A stretch of 33,991 nt of DNA from Gemmatimonadota bacterium (GTDB taxonomy: Bacteria > Gemmatimonadota > Gemmatimonadetes > Longimicrobiales > Gaopeijiaceae), in assembly GCA_029863645.1 (NCBI GenBank), contig JAOTVA010000024.1, positions 1 through 33,991 of the forward strand. Direction: 5' to 3'. Shown here in pieces: positions 17,265 through 27,300 of the stretch. Below the pieces are notes generated by a model. That model saw nothing but the letters and a program-made list of their open reading frames with translations. It was not told the origin of the DNA and ran no database searches. The position numbers and the translations under genes were made by a program. The first letter of the stretch is position 1, and the number at the start of each line of letters is the position of its first letter.

Positions 17265-18704
17265 ATGAGTTTACGCACTGTATGTTCGATCGCATTGGTC
17301 GCCGTGTTGGCGGCCTGCGCGGTGAATCCTGCCACGGGAAGGCGTGAGCTTTCGCTCATCAGCGAGTCCCAAGAGATCCAGATGGGGCGAGATGCCGATC
17401 CGCAGGTCACGGCCTCGATCGGCCTTGTGGAGGACCCCGCACTACAGGCGTACGTCGCGGACCTGGGCCAACGCCTTGCCGCAACGTCGGAGCGTCCGAC
17501 GCTGCCGTGGTCATTCAAAGTGGTCGACGATCCCGTGGTGAACGCCTTCGCGATCCCCGGCGGCTTCATCTACGTGACGCGCGGGATCCTCGCGCACTTC
17601 GACAGCGAGGCGGAGCTGGCCGGTGTGCTCGGGCACGAGATCGGCCATGTCACAGCGCGGCACTCGGTGAGCCAAATGAGCCGCCAACAGCTGCAGACGA
17701 TCGGCCTTGGAGTCGGGATGGTCTTCTCCGAAACGGTGCGTGACTACGGCGGTCTCGCCGTGGCGGGCCTCCAGGTCATGAACCTCAGATACTCGCGGGG
17801 AGACGAGAGCCAGTCCGACGAGCTCGGCCTGAGATACATCACACGCGCCGGGTACGACGCCGACGCCATGATCGGCGTATTCCAGATGCTGGCTCAGGTC
17901 GGTGGCGGCGGCGGCGGTCAGGGGCGGATCCCGGAGTGGCAGCTCACCCACCCCTACCCGGAGAACCGCGAGGCCGACATCCGAGAGCGCATAGCCCGCG
18001 AAGGCATCCGGCCGGGTGGTACCGTTGCGAGGGATGCGTACTTGGACCGGATCGACGGACTCGTCTACGGAGAGGATCCGCGTCAGGGATTCTTTCAGGG
18101 TGCGCGCTTCGTCCACCCGGAGCTCGAGTGGTCGCTGACCTTTCCGGAGGGGTGGAATACGGTCAACCAACGGGCGTTGGTCGGGGCCGTTGCCCCGGAC
18201 GAAACAGCGATTCTCGTGCTCGAGGCCGTGGAGGACGGCCCGACAACGATCGCGAAGCTTCAAGAGTTCTTGCGCCAGGAAGGAGTCAGCGGCGGCCAAA
18301 CCCGCGAGGACGGCTTCGGACCCGTGGAGCGTGCGCGCGCGACGTTCGACCTGACGACCCAGGAAGGGGCGCTGCGCGGCGAGGTCGCCTTCGTCCGGTA
18401 CCAGGACGTGATGTACCGCGTTCTCGGCTACTCGGCGGCGTCGAACTGGTCCCGTCATTCCAGCGCGGTGGCCTCGGCTATCTCCAGTTTCGCTGCGGTG
18501 ACCTCGCCCGCGCTGTTGGGAGTCCAGCCGTGGAGGATCGACATCGCCACATTGCCGAGCGCCATGTCCTTGAACTCCTACGCCGAGCGCTTTCCCGGGC
18601 CGGTCGACGCCACGGTGCTGGGGCGCCTGAATCGTCACGACTCCGGCGCGGTTCTGAGCGCCGGAACCCGAATCAAACGTGTGGTTGGGCAGCCGCTGCC
18701 CTAG
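17265..18704 (+). CDS. Lipoprotein M48-family zinc metalloprotease (BepA/LoiP-like)
   Basis: A 479-residue envelope protease. The N terminus is a lipoprotein signal with lipobox LAAC (Cys18), followed by the family-typical NPATGRRELSLISE. The zinc site HEIGH is at residues 124-128 and the third ligand is Glu186 in SDELGLRY, so it should be active. The peptidase domain ends near the HPYPENREADIRERI segment. The remaining 220 residues include a beta-rich region and a terminal module (LNRHDSGAVLSAGTRIKRVVG) that resembles a LysM-like end seen in some M48 proteins. BepA-like enzymes degrade or help assemble outer-membrane proteins. The ATG at 17265 is preferred to GTG 17238 because the signal peptide starts there. 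Confidence 0.93.
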   Translation: MSLRTVCSIALVAVLAACAVNPATGRRELSLISESQEIQMGRDADPQVTASIGLVEDPALQAYVADLGQRLAATSERPTLPWSFKVVDDPVVNAFAIPGGFIYVTRGILAHFDSEAELAGVLGHEIGHVTARHSVSQMSRQQLQTIGLGVGMVFSETVRDYGGLAVAGLQVMNLRYSRGDESQSDELGLRYITRAGYDADAMIGVFQMLAQVGGGGGGQGRIPEWQLTHPYPENREADIRERIAREGIRPGGTVARDAYLDRIDGLVYGEDPRQGFFQGARFVHPELEWSLTFPEGWNTVNQRALVGAVAPDETAILVLEAVEDGPTTIAKLQEFLRQEGVSGGQTREDGFGPVERARATFDLTTQEGALRGEVAFVRYQDVMYRVLGYSAASNWSRHSSAVASAISSFAAVTSPALLGVQPWRIDIATLPSAMSLNSYAERFPGPVDATVLGRLNRHDSGAVLSAGTRIKRVVGQPLP

Positions 18705-18747
18705 CCTCGAGGCGTGGCCCGGATCTTGAGTATCTAAGGGGTAGAAA

Positions 18748-18785
18748 CGGGCGAACCCTGCCGAACTGGCAGGCCCTTCCGCCCG
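18748..18785 (+). promoter_or_regulatory. Nested inverted repeat in the clpB leader
   Basis: Two perfect 6-base stems are nested in the 106-base region before clpB. The outer stem pairs CGGGCG (18748-18753) with CGCCCG (18780-18785). The inner stem pairs CCTGCC (18757-18762) with GGCAGG (18768-18773) around a GAACT loop. The inner bulges are 3 and 6 bases. The structure ends ten bases before the GGAG ribosome site at 18796-18799. No CIRCE (HrcA) operator and no clear sigma-32 promoter were seen. The role, whether a leader fold, an operator or chance in GC-rich DNA, is unproven. Confidence 0.35.
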
Positions 18786-18810
18786 GTGCCCGAACGGAGC
18801 GGATTCAAGC

Positions 18811-21438
18811 ATGCCGAGCGCTGACAAACTGACCGTAAAGGCGGCCGAGGCGCTGCAGACCGCAGCGGCCGACGCCCGGCGTCGAGGAAACGCGGAGATC
18901 CACGGCGCGCACCTCTTGGACGCCCTCCTCAACCAGGCGGACGGCATCGTCGTGCCGATCCTCCAGAAGCTCGAGGTTCCCGTCCAGCTCGTGCACCAAC
19001 GGGCTGGTGAGGCATTGGACCGGATGGCGCGGGTGGAGGGCGGAGCGGAGCCCAACCTCTCTCGCGACCTGAGAAAGGCACTCGACAACGCGCTTGATGT
19101 GTCGCAAGAGCTCGGCGACGAGTACATCTCGACCGAGCATCTGCTGCTCGCCCTCACAGGCGAGAAGAACGACGCGGGTCGAATCTTGCGGGACGCTGGC
19201 GCCACGCTGGCCGCGGTACGCGAGGCGCTGGAGGCCGTGCGCGGATCGCACCGCGTGACCGATCAGACGCCCGAGGACAGCTACCAGGCCTTGGCCAGGT
19301 ACTCACGCGACCTGACCGAGTTGGCGCGCCGTGGGAAGCTGGATCCGGTCATCGGGCGGGACGAGGAGATCCGGCGAGTCATCCAGGTCCTCGCTCGCCG
19401 TACCAAGAACAATCCGGTCCTCATCGGCGAGCCGGGGGTGGGCAAGACAGCCATCGTCGAGGGTCTCGCCCAACGCATGGTCGAGGGGGACATTCCAACA
19501 TCTCTGGCGGACAAGAAGCTGCTCGAGCTCGACATCTCGTCTATGCTCGCGGGAGCCAAGTACCGCGGCGAGTTCGAGGAGCGCATGAAGGCAGTTCTCA
19601 AAGAGATCACCGAGGCGGACGGACGCTACGTGATCTTCATCGACGAGATGCACACGATCGTCGGTGCGGGTGCGGCCGATGGGGCGGTAGACGCGGGTAA
19701 CATGCTCAAGCCACCGCTGGCGCGGGGCGAGCTGCGAGTCGTGGGCGCGACTACTCTGGACGAGTATCGCAAGCACATCGAGAAAGACCCGGCATTGGAA
19801 CGACGATTCCAGCCGGTATATGTGTCCCCTCCGTCGGTGGAAGACACGATTGCGATCCTGCGCGGCCTCAAGGAGCGCTACGAAGTGCACCATGGCGTGC
19901 GCATCACCGACGATGCGGTCATCGCGGCTGCCAAGCTTTCAGATCGGTACATTGGGGGCCGCTTCTTGCCCGACAAGGCGATCGACCTCATCGACGAAGC
20001 GGCGAGCCGACTGCGGATCGAGATCGACTCTTTGCCCAAGGAGATCGACGAAGTGGAGCGACGCATCGTCCAGCTCGAAATCGAACGTCAGGCGTTGCTC
20101 AAGGAGCCCGACGGAATCGCCGGTGAGCGTCGCGCCGTGATCGAATCCGAGCTGTCCGAGCTTCGCGAGAAGACCCAAGGAATGAAGGTCCGGTGGCAGG
20201 CCGAGAAGGACGTCATCGAAGAGATCCAGGGTCTCCGCACCCAGGTGGAGGAGCTGCGCGTGGAGGCGGATCGTGCCACGCGAACCGGTGAGCTCAACAG
20301 GGCCGCGGAAATCAACTACGGGGAGATCCCTGGGGCCGAGGCGGAAATCAAGGCTCTCGCGGCGCGCCTGGACGAGTTGCAGAAGGACCAAAAGTTCTTG
20401 AAGGAGGAAGTCGAGCCTGACGAGATCGCGACCGTCGTGGCCGAGTGGACCGGCATCCCTGTGACCAGGCTGATGGAGTCCGAGCGTCAGCGCCTCACGC
20501 ACCTCGAAGAACATCTGGGCCTTCGGGTCGTGGGCCAAGTCGAGGCGACGAAGGTGGTCGCCAATGCGGTCCGCAGGGCGCGGGCTGGGTTGCAGGATCC
20601 CGACAGGCCCGTGGGCTCGTTCATCTTCCTCGGGCCGACAGGAGTGGGGAAGACGGAAATCGCACGGGCACTCGCCGAGTTCATTTTCGACGACGAGCGG
20701 GCGATGGTCCGCATCGACATGTCCGAGTACATGGAGAAGCATGCCGTGGCACGCCTCATCGGGGCGCCTCCCGGATACGTCGGATATGAGGAGGGGGGTC
20801 AGCTCACGGAAGCGGTGCGTCGCCGTCCGCACGCTGTGGTGCTTTTCGACGAGATCGAGAAGGCACACCATGACGTGTTCAATGTGTTGCTGCAGATCCT
20901 TGACGATGGCCGGCTGACGGACGCGCAGGGCCGGACGGTCGACTTCCGGAACGTCGTCATCTTGATGACCTCGAACATCGGTAGTCAGCACATCCTGGAG
21001 CACACCCTCGATAGCGAATGGGCGGAGATCGAGAAGGAAGTGCGAGCGCAGCTCGGACTGCACTTCCGTCCGGAGTTCCTGAACCGCGTCGATGACATCG
21101 TGGTGTTCCGGCCGTTAGGGGAGCCGGAGCTGAGGAGGATCGTGGACCTCCAGCTGGCGCGGGTCGAGCAGCTCGCATCAGGCGTGGGCGTAAGCCTCGA
21201 CGTGACCGACGAGGCCAAGGCGTTTCTGGCGAGCGAGGGCTACGATCCGGTGTTCGGCGCACGACCGCTCAAGCGCGTCATCCAACGAGCGATTCAAGAT
21301 CCGCTGGCGCTCTTTCTCCTCGATGAAGAAGTAGCTCAGGGGACCGTGATCCGCGTCGATCTGGCGCCGAGCCGCGATCGGCTCCAGCTCGAGCCGCTTC
21401 GGCTAAACCAGCCTGCAGAGGCCCTTCCTACCTCGTAG
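18811..21438 (+). CDS. clpB: ATP-dependent disaggregase ClpB (Hsp100)
   Basis: An 875-residue hexameric AAA+ chaperone that, with DnaK, pulls polypeptides out of aggregates. An N-terminal Clp repeat domain (about 1-150) is followed by AAA-1 with Walker A GEPGVGKT at 206-213. The long coiled-coil M domain that separates ClpB from ClpA and ClpC spans about 405-530. AAA-2 has Walker A GPTGVGKT at 608-615, the pore loop region [13 protein letters not shown], and the terminal [11 protein letters not shown]. The ATG at 18811 has GGAG 11 bases upstream. The gene stands alone between the M48 protease and a small lipoprotein, with a structured leader that may allow stress control. Confidence 0.97.
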   Translation: MPSADKLTVKAAEALQTAAADARRRGNAEIHGAHLLDALLNQADGIVVPILQKLEVPVQLVHQRAGEALDRMARVEGGAEPNLSRDLRKALDNALDVSQELGDEYISTEHLLLALTGEKNDAGRILRDAGATLAAVREALEAVRGSHRVTDQTPEDSYQALARYSRDLTELARRGKLDPVIGRDEEIRRVIQVLARRTKNNPVLIGEPGVGKTAIVEGLAQRMVEGDIPTSLADKKLLELDISSMLAGAKYRGEFEERMKAVLKEITEADGRYVIFIDEMHTIVGAGAADGAVDAGNMLKPPLARGELRVVGATTLDEYRKHIEKDPALERRFQPVYVSPPSVEDTIAILRGLKERYEVHHGVRITDDAVIAAAKLSDRYIGGRFLPDKAIDLIDEAASRLRIEIDSLPKEIDEVERRIVQLEIERQALLKEPDGIAGERRAVIESELSELREKTQGMKVRWQAEKDVIEEIQGLRTQVEELRVEADRATRTGELNRAAEINYGEIPGAEAEIKALAARLDELQKDQKFLKEEVEPDEIATVVAEWTGIPVTRLMESERQRLTHLEEHLGLRVVGQVEATKVVANAVRRARAGLQDPDRPVGSFIFLGPTGVGKTEIARALAEFIFDDERAMVRIDMSEYMEKHAVARLIGAPPGYVGYEEGGQLTEAVRRRPHAVVLFDEIEKAHHDVFNVLLQILDDGRLTDAQGRTVDFRNVVILMTSNIGSQHILEHTLDSEWAEIEKEVRAQLGLHFRPEFLNRVDDIVVFRPLGEPELRRIVDLQLARVEQLASGVGVSLDVTDEAKAFLASEGYDPVFGARPLKRVIQRAIQDPLALFLLDEEVAQGTVIRVDLAPSRDRLQLEPLRLNQPAEALPTS

Positions 21439-21486
21439 TCGATTACCGACATTCTTTGATACCTCAACTGATGCAGCGAGGCACCT

Positions 21487-21990
21487 ATGATCCGACTCCG
21501 ACGCTCCGGCCTCCTCATGCTCTTGGCTTTCGCGTCGGCTGGATGTTCGTCGAGTTCCCGGACGGCCACGGTCGCGCCTGTCGCTGCACAGCTGTCGGTG
21601 GAGCGGTTTCTTCAGGCGGCGAACCAACGGGACTTCGATTCCATGGGACGCCTGTTCGGCACGGTCAACGGTTCCGCCATGGAGACCGGCGGCACGTTCG
21701 GCTGCTTCTTCAAGAAAATCGGATCGTGGTTCGGCGGGAACGCGTGCACGAGGAGGGTCGACGTCGAGCTGCGTATGGATGCGATCGCGTCGATCATTCG
21801 CCACGACGACTATCGTATCGCACGCGAGGAGTCGGTTGCGGGACGCTCGAGTCCTGCACGAAGGGTCATCGTGGACCTGACCATCGAAGGTCAGCCAGTA
21901 AACGCGATGCCGTTCATCGTCGTACGCACCGGCGAAGGACGGTGGCTCGTGGAACAGGTGCCCCTCGAGCGGATCATGGCGGCGCGCTAG
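21487..21990 (+). CDS. Predicted lipoprotein of unknown function
   Basis: A 167-residue protein I do not recognise. A signal peptide with lipobox SAGC (Cys20) is followed by a short Ser/Thr linker and a compact domain beginning SVERFLQAANQRDFDSMGRLFG. That opening resembles small cone-shaped (NTF2-like) domains in which a helix carries AANxxDxxxMxxLFG. The later strands (RVIVDLTIEGQ, MPFIVVRTGEGRWLVEQV) fit the same idea. This is inference from pattern only. Two cysteines, in TFGCFF and NACTRR, might form a disulfide. The ATG at 21487 has GAGG about six bases upstream. The 3' end overlaps the convergent epimerase gene by 17 bases. Confidence 0.78.
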   Translation: MIRLRRSGLLMLLAFASAGCSSSSRTATVAPVAAQLSVERFLQAANQRDFDSMGRLFGTVNGSAMETGGTFGCFFKKIGSWFGGNACTRRVDVELRMDAIASIIRHDDYRIAREESVAGRSSPARRVIVDLTIEGQPVNAMPFIVVRTGEGRWLVEQVPLERIMAAR

Positions 21991-22393
21991 TTCGCTCGAC
22001 CAGTTCGATGAGGATGCCGCCCGACGCGGACGGGTGGAGGAAGGCGACGCGATGACCACCGGCACCGACGCGGGGGACACGGTCGATCAGTGCGACTCCC
22101 TCGGCGTCGAGCCTTGTGAGGTCGCCCTCCAGGTCCTCGGAGGCGTAGGCGATGTGGTGGAGGGAGGGCCCTCGACGGTCGAGAAATCGCCCGACGCTGG
22201 TTTCCGGGCCCAGGGGTTCAAGCAGTTCGATGGACCCCACAAATGCGACGCGCACGCCGTGGGCTTCAAGGAGCTCAGGGTTGGAACAGTGCTGGCCCGA
22301 CAGGAGTTCGTAGAGACCGCGACTCTCGTCGATGGAGTGGACGGCGATCGCGATATGGTCGATCGGGCGCTTCGTTATCGAGGCAGGGGTCAT
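21974..22393 (-). CDS. mce: Methylmalonyl-CoA epimerase
   Basis: A 139-residue metal-dependent enzyme of the vicinal-oxygen-chelate fold that interconverts (2R)- and (2S)-methylmalonyl-CoA in propionyl-CoA metabolism. Metal ligands are apparent at His13 (IDHIAIAV), Glu56 (IELLEP), His79 or His80 (LHHIAYA) and Glu130 (GILIELVE). RVGAGGHRVAFLHP is the family's substrate-side segment. Methylmalonyl-CoA mutase and propionyl-CoA carboxylase genes are not in the window. No ribosome site precedes the ATG. A promoter-like pair ends six bases before it, which would make the message leaderless. It is divergent from trxA and overlaps the end of the preceding + strand lipoprotein gene. Confidence 0.92.
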   Translation of the reverse strand: MTPASITKRPIDHIAIAVHSIDESRGLYELLSGQHCSNPELLEAHGVRVAFVGSIELLEPLGPETSVGRFLDRRGPSLHHIAYASEDLEGDLTRLDAEGVALIDRVPRVGAGGHRVAFLHPSASGGILIELVERTSAPP

Positions 22394-22399
22394 CGCCGG

Positions 22400-22428
22400 A
22401 TGCTACATTCGGCTCATAACGGCGACAA
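22400..22428 (-). promoter_or_regulatory. Candidate promoter for mce giving a leaderless message
   Basis: On the - strand, TTGTCG (22428-22423) and TAGCAT (22405-22400) are 17 bases apart, and each matches four of six consensus bases. The -10 box ends six bases before the mce ATG, so a normal start of transcription about seven bases downstream would fall on the A of the ATG. The same 46-base spacer must also hold any promoter for trxA, for which TACATT at 22404-22409 is a weak candidate. Sequence match only. Confidence 0.4.
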
Positions 22429-22439
22429 GGAGAAGTGGA

Positions 22440-22775
22440 ATGCCAACGAGTGAAGCCATCAAGGAAATTACAGATTCGAACTTCGCCGAAGAGGTGGAGA
22501 AGGGCGAAGGCCTTTATATGATCGATTTTTGGGCCGTGTGGTGTGGCCCCTGCCGGCTGATCGCCCCCGTCGTGGCTGAGCTGGCGGACGAGTACCAGGG
22601 GAAAGGACTGCACGTCGGCAAGTTGGATGTGGACTCCAACCCCTCTGTTACGACGCGCTTTCGGGTTATGTCCATCCCGAGTGTTCTGTTCTTCAAGGAC
22701 GGCGAACAGATCGATCAAGTCGTGGGCGCGGTTCCGCGTGCGCACCTGGAGGAGAAGATCCAGCAGCACCTTTAG
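22440..22775 (+). CDS. trxA: Thioredoxin
   Basis: A 111-residue thiol-disulfide oxidoreductase. The active site WCGPC is at residues 34-38 (Cys35, Cys38), with the cis-proline in SIPSV (Pro80) and the usual FWAVWCGPCR and VDSNPSV context. There is no signal peptide, so it is cytoplasmic. AAGGAG at 22427-22432 lies seven bases before the ATG at 22440. The frame is open further upstream, but that part overlaps the divergent mce gene. rsmI starts three bases after the stop, so trxA may lead the long + strand run that follows. Confidence 0.96.
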   Translation: MPTSEAIKEITDSNFAEEVEKGEGLYMIDFWAVWCGPCRLIAPVVAELADEYQGKGLHVGKLDVDSNPSVTTRFRVMSIPSVLFFKDGEQIDQVVGAVPRAHLEEKIQQHL

Positions 22776-22778
22776 GCC

Positions 22779-23642
22779 GTGACCTCCCGAACGGCGGGTA
22801 CGCTTTATGTGGTCAGCACGCCGATCGGGAATTTGGGCGACCTATCACCCCGCGCCGAGGAGACTCTGCGCGGGGTGAGTCGTATCCTTGCCGAGGATAC
22901 CCGTCGCAGTAGGCTCTTGGCAGAGCGCGCAGGGTCTTCGGCCCGCTTGGTGTCACTGCACGAGCACAACGAGCGCGAGCGCATCGACGTCGTGGTTGGT
23001 TGGCTTAACGATTGTGAGGACTTGGCGCTGGTGTCTGATGCGGGGACACCCCTCGTGTCGGACCCGGGCGCTCGGCTCGTTGCCGCCGTGCTCGCGGCGG
23101 GATGCCGCGTCGTGCCGATCCCCGGTCCGAGTGCCGTCATCGCCGCGCTGGTGGCCTCCGGACTGCCCACCGAACGCTTCACCTTCCTGGGCTTCCCCGA
23201 GCGCAAGGGTCGAGCCAGGCAGGACCTCTTGGAGAGGGTCGCGGGGGCGACGGAGTCGGTCGTCCTGTTCGAGTCGCCGCAACGACTGGTGACTCTTCTG
23301 GCAGCCCTGGGCGAGGTTTGCGGGCCCGATCGGCTCGTCGCGGTCGCCCGTGAGCTGACGAAGATCCACGAGGAGGTCCGGCGCGGAACCCTTGCCGAGG
23401 TCGCCGGCTACTACGAGGCGAACCCCCCGAAGGGAGAAGTCACCCTCGTCGTGGCCCCGGCGGAGCAAGCCGGACGGGACGAGGATCGCGAAGAGGAGGC
23501 GCGCTCGCTTGCTTTGGAGCTGCTGAACGGCGGAATGAAGCCTTCGCAGGCTGCGAAGGAGGTCGCCCTACGCCTCGCCCTGGCGCGGAATGAAGCGTAC
23601 CGTATCGTGCACGACCTCGACGCGAAGAACACTACGGAATGA
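22779..23642 (+). CDS. rsmI: 16S rRNA (cytidine-1402-2'-O)-methyltransferase
   Basis: A 287-residue SAM-dependent methyltransferase of the tetrapyrrole-methylase fold that modifies C1402 in the ribosomal decoding centre. Diagnostic segments are LYVVSTPIGNLGDLSPRA, ILAEDTRRSRLL, LVSDAGTPLVSDPG, VPIPGPSAVIAAL, FLGFPERKGRA and RELTKIHEEVRRG. The C-terminal tail has the helix-turn element that ends the family (SQAAKEVALRLALARNEAYRI). The GTG at 22779 follows the trxA stop by three bases. The end overlaps the ATG of the DUF4159 gene (ATGA), which ties a ribosome-modification gene to the envelope genes downstream. Confidence 0.95.
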   Translation: MTSRTAGTLYVVSTPIGNLGDLSPRAEETLRGVSRILAEDTRRSRLLAERAGSSARLVSLHEHNERERIDVVVGWLNDCEDLALVSDAGTPLVSDPGARLVAAVLAAGCRVVPIPGPSAVIAALVASGLPTERFTFLGFPERKGRARQDLLERVAGATESVVLFESPQRLVTLLAALGEVCGPDRLVAVARELTKIHEEVRRGTLAEVAGYYEANPPKGEVTLVVAPAEQAGRDEDREEEARSLALELLNGGMKPSQAAKEVALRLALARNEAYRIVHDLDAKNTTE

Positions 23643-24304
23643 ACTGGATCCTCCTGGCCATCGCCGTCGCCGCGGGAGCGGAGGCGCGGACCGTACCCGC
23701 CGACTCCATCGGCATCGCCCGCCTCCAGTACGACGGCGGGGGAGATTGGTATGCGAACCCCTCCTCTTTGCCCAACCTCCTGGCGGCGATTCGGGAGCGT
23801 ACCGGCGTGCCGGTCGCGGTGCGGGAGCGCAACGTCAGACCCCTCGACCCGGCGCTTTCGGACAACCCTTACCTCTACATGACCGGTCACGGAAATGTGA
23901 GGTTCACGGCCACCGAGCGGGACGCACTGCGCCGCTATCTGGTGGGTGGAGGATTCCTGCACGTCGACGACAACTACGGCCTCAACGAGTCGTTTCGTCG
24001 AGAGATCTCGGAGATCTTTCCAGACGCGTCGCTTACGGAGATACCTTCGGACCACCCCGTCTTCCACATCTTCTATGACTTCCCCGAGGGTCTGCCCAAG
24101 ATCCACGAGCACGACGGGGCGCCGCCACAGGCCTTTGGAATCTTTCACAATGGGCGGCTCGTGGTGTTCTATTCATATGAGTCCGACCTGGGTGATGGCT
24201 GGGAGGACGAGGGTGTGCACGAGGATTCCTCGGCGGTTCGCGAGCAGGCGCTGCGCATGGGTGTGAACTTGTTTCTTTACGTCTTGGGACAGGCGGCGTC
24301 GTGA
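23639..24304 (+). CDS. DUF4159 domain protein
   Basis: A 221-residue protein of the DUF4159 family. A weak signal-like N terminus (NWILLAIAVAAGAEA) suggests export. The family core follows: IARLQYDGGGDWYANPSSLPNLL, then PYLYMTGHGNVRFT, YLVGGGFLHVDDNYG (102-114), SDHPVFHIFYDFPEGLPK and the late FYSYESDLGDGWED. DUF4159 is believed to have a glutamine-amidotransferase-like fold. Here the turn that would hold a catalytic cysteine reads GGGFLHVDD, without cysteine, so a binding rather than hydrolytic role is likely. It is coupled to rsmI upstream and to the DUF4175 gene downstream (GTGA). Related genes often sit in MoxR/VWA (Bat-like) clusters, but none of those partners is here. Confidence 0.9.
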   Translation: MNWILLAIAVAAGAEARTVPADSIGIARLQYDGGGDWYANPSSLPNLLAAIRERTGVPVAVRERNVRPLDPALSDNPYLYMTGHGNVRFTATERDALRRYLVGGGFLHVDDNYGLNESFRREISEIFPDASLTEIPSDHPVFHIFYDFPEGLPKIHEHDGAPPQAFGIFHNGRLVVFYSYESDLGDGWEDEGVHEDSSAVREQALRMGVNLFLYVLGQAAS

Positions 24305-27300
24305 GCCCGTCCGCACGCCAGCTGTCGGAACGGGTCGCGGGTGTCCGCGACCACCTTAGGCGACGTGCGGCCCTGGCGGTCACCCCCTGGGTGGTTACCG
24401 GCGTGGTCTGGGTCCTTCTGCTTGCCTGGCTGACCGTCGGAAGCGATGGCTGGCGCCAGGGGAGTAACGTCCCGGCGCTCTTCGACGCATTGATGATCCT
24501 CTGGGTCGTCCTCGGTCTCATCGTGGTCTGGCTGGGCGTGCGGCGTTGGTTCGGAGAGGTCCCACTTGCGAGGGCGATCGAGCGTGCCGCCGGCCTGCAC
24601 CCGGGTACGGTGCGAGGGTCCCTCGAGCTCTCCCGTGACCTGCCGGTCGGTGTGTCGGGTTCGCTCGCGGCTCGCGCGGTCGCGAGGACAGCGAGCGATC
24701 TGGGCGGCCGTGATGCAGAAGATCTTTCCGGTGAGCTGGGCCGCACCGTCGGACTGTGGACGCGCAGAGGCCTGATCGCCGCGTCGGTGTCGTTCTTAGT
24801 ACTCGCCGCGTTGGGCATCTCCACGCCCGACCGCACCGCCAAAGTGTGGGCAGGGGTGTCCTCTCCCATCCGCACGATGATCGACCCTGTGTTTCCCGCC
24901 ATCGTCGTCACGCCGGGTGACATCGAAGTCCTGAGAGGCACGGACGTACCGGTTCGCATCGAGGCCTCGGGGCGCTTCGAAGTCGCGCTCTCCTGGCAGG
25001 CTGCCGGCGACGTCGCCCGTTCTCAACTCCTGAACGTGGATCAAGGACGCGCGACGCACGTCTTCGAGGCGGTGACTGCGACCACGGAGTACCGCGTGGA
25101 GCTGCCCGACGGCTCTGGCACGGCGACCTACACCATCGTGCCGATCGATCCCCTGTTCGTAAGCGATCTGGTGATCGAGGTCACGTATCCGCCGCACACG
25201 GGCATCGCCTCGGACGAATACCGCGGCGACGCGCCGCCGCTTCGGCTGCCCGTAGGATCCCGGCTCGACATCCAGGGTGCTGCCAGCCGTCCCCTGGCGG
25301 GTGTCTCGTTGATCGACTCGGCTGGCAACGCAACGCTGACGATGGACGTCGATGGCGTCGACTTCGCCGGCACATGGACCCCTTCGGTCGAGGGACTCTT
25401 CGACTGGGCCTTCCGCGACGTGACCGGTGCTCCGGCGGAGCTTCAGCCCGAGCCCCTCGAGATCGACCTGATCGCGGACTCTCTGCCGACCGTAGCGATC
25501 TTGCTGCCGGGCCAGGACACGATCCTTCCACTCAGCCTCCAACAGCCTCTCGTTGTGGACGCGCGGGACGACTATGGGCTGCGCAGGGTGGAGCTGGTCG
25601 CGTATCGGGTTACGGCGTTCGGGGACCGCCACGAGCCCGTCGTGCAGGGGCTGGACCTGGAAGGCACGAGAGGGGCGCTGGCCAGGCCGATTCTGGATTT
25701 CCGCGAATGGCAGCTGCTTCCCGGCGATACGGTTCGCTACTTCGCACGCGTCGTGGACAACAACCCGAGGGGACAGACCGCGACGACGCCGGAGTATGTC
25801 CTGCGAATGCTGGGCGCCTCCGAGCTCGACCGCGAGGCCGAAGGTACGCTCGAGGAGTCCGCCGCCCGACTGGAGGAGCTGCGCGCCGAAGCGGAACGTC
25901 TCGCGGAGCAGAACCGCAACCGCTCCCTCGAGACGGCGAATCAGCGCAACGCGCAGAACGGCCGAGGAGACGATCCCAACCAGCCGGATTTTCGCCAGCA
26001 AGAGGAATTACGGCGTGCGCTTGAGGAGCAAGCCGCCATGATCGACAACGTCGACTCGTTGTCGGCTCGTCTGGAGGCGCTTGAGCGACGCATGGAGGAG
26101 GCCGGCCAGGCCGACCCTGAGCTCGTGGCTGACCTCGAGGAACTCCAGGACTTGCTCCAGCAGCTGCAGGGCAACGAAGAGATGCGTGAGCGCATGGCCG
26201 AGTTGGCCGAGGCTCTGCAGGCCGAAAACCAGGAACAGGCGAATCAGTCACTCGGAGATCTCGCCGAGCAGCAGCAGCGGTTCAGCGAACAGGTCGGAGA
26301 CGCGTTGGAGTCATTCCGGCGCGCGGCGGTCGAACAGGATTTCAGGGCGACCACCAGCGAAGCTGAAGAGTTGGCGCGGTTGGAGCAGGCCTTGGCGGAT
26401 GCCCTCCGCGAGGCCGATGACCCAGAGCTACGAGCAGAGCAGCAGGGTCAACTCGCAGACCGAGCCGAGGCGCTCGACGACCGGATGGAGCAGCTCCAAG
26501 AGCGACTAGAGCAGTTGAACGAGCAGACCGCCGCATCGAGGGTCGAAGAGGCACGTCAGGCGGCGGCCGATGCGGGTGACCAGATGCAACGGGCGGAGCA
26601 GCAGGCCAGGCAAGGAGATGCTCAGGCCGCCGGGGACCAGGCGCAGCAGGCCGCGGATCAGATGGACCAGGCGGCTTCGCAGCTGCAGCAGGCCCAAGAC
26701 GGGATGGCTGACCAAACGCAGCAGGCGGCGCAGTCGGCACTACGCCAGACCGCGGACGACGCGCTCTCCCTAGCTCGCCGCCAGGCCGAGCTCACCCAGC
26801 GGATGTCAGGGGCCAGCCAACAAGAGATCGCGGATATGCGCGGCGACATGGCGTCCCTGCAACGCGGATTGCAGAACGTCGCCGAGAATCTGCGCGCGGG
26901 CACCGAGGCCACGGGAGGCACACCACAGCTATCGGCCCAGGTGGGTCAGGCCCTGCAATCGCTGGAGCAGACCATCGAAGCGCTGCAGAACTCCAGGAGC
27001 TCGCCCTCCTCTCGTGCCGCGCGGTCCGAGGAGGCCATCGGCAACCTCAACCAGGTCGCGGTGATGGCGATGGCGACCGCCGATCAGATGGGGACTCCCT
27101 CTGGAGCAGGCGCCAGTGGTCAGGATGTCGTTGAGCAGATGGGCCAGCTCGCCCAGCGCCAGGGTGAGTTGTTGGCCCAGACCGGCGAACTCATGCCCAT
27201 GAGGCTCGGCGAGCAGGCCATGGCGGAGCAACTGTCGAATCTTTCCCAACAACAGCAGTCTGTGGCCCAGGACCTCGGGGACCTCGCCGGAGACCCCGGC

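Noticed and set aside
18705..18745. Sigma-32 or CIRCE heat-shock control element before clpB
   Set aside because: CTTGAG at 18725 resembles a -35 element, but no matching -10 box follows at a proper distance, and no TTAGCACTC-type inverted repeat is present.
17511..19205. Long - strand open frame of 564 codons spanning the end of the M48 gene and the start of clpB
   Set aside because: It is antisense to two well-supported genes, its sequence is Arg/Ser/Leu-rich without any recognisable domain, and such frames are common in GC-rich DNA.
24796..26001. - strand frame of 401 codons opposite the DUF4175-like gene
   Set aside because: Mirror of the coding frame with shadow-like composition; no domain or ribosome site.
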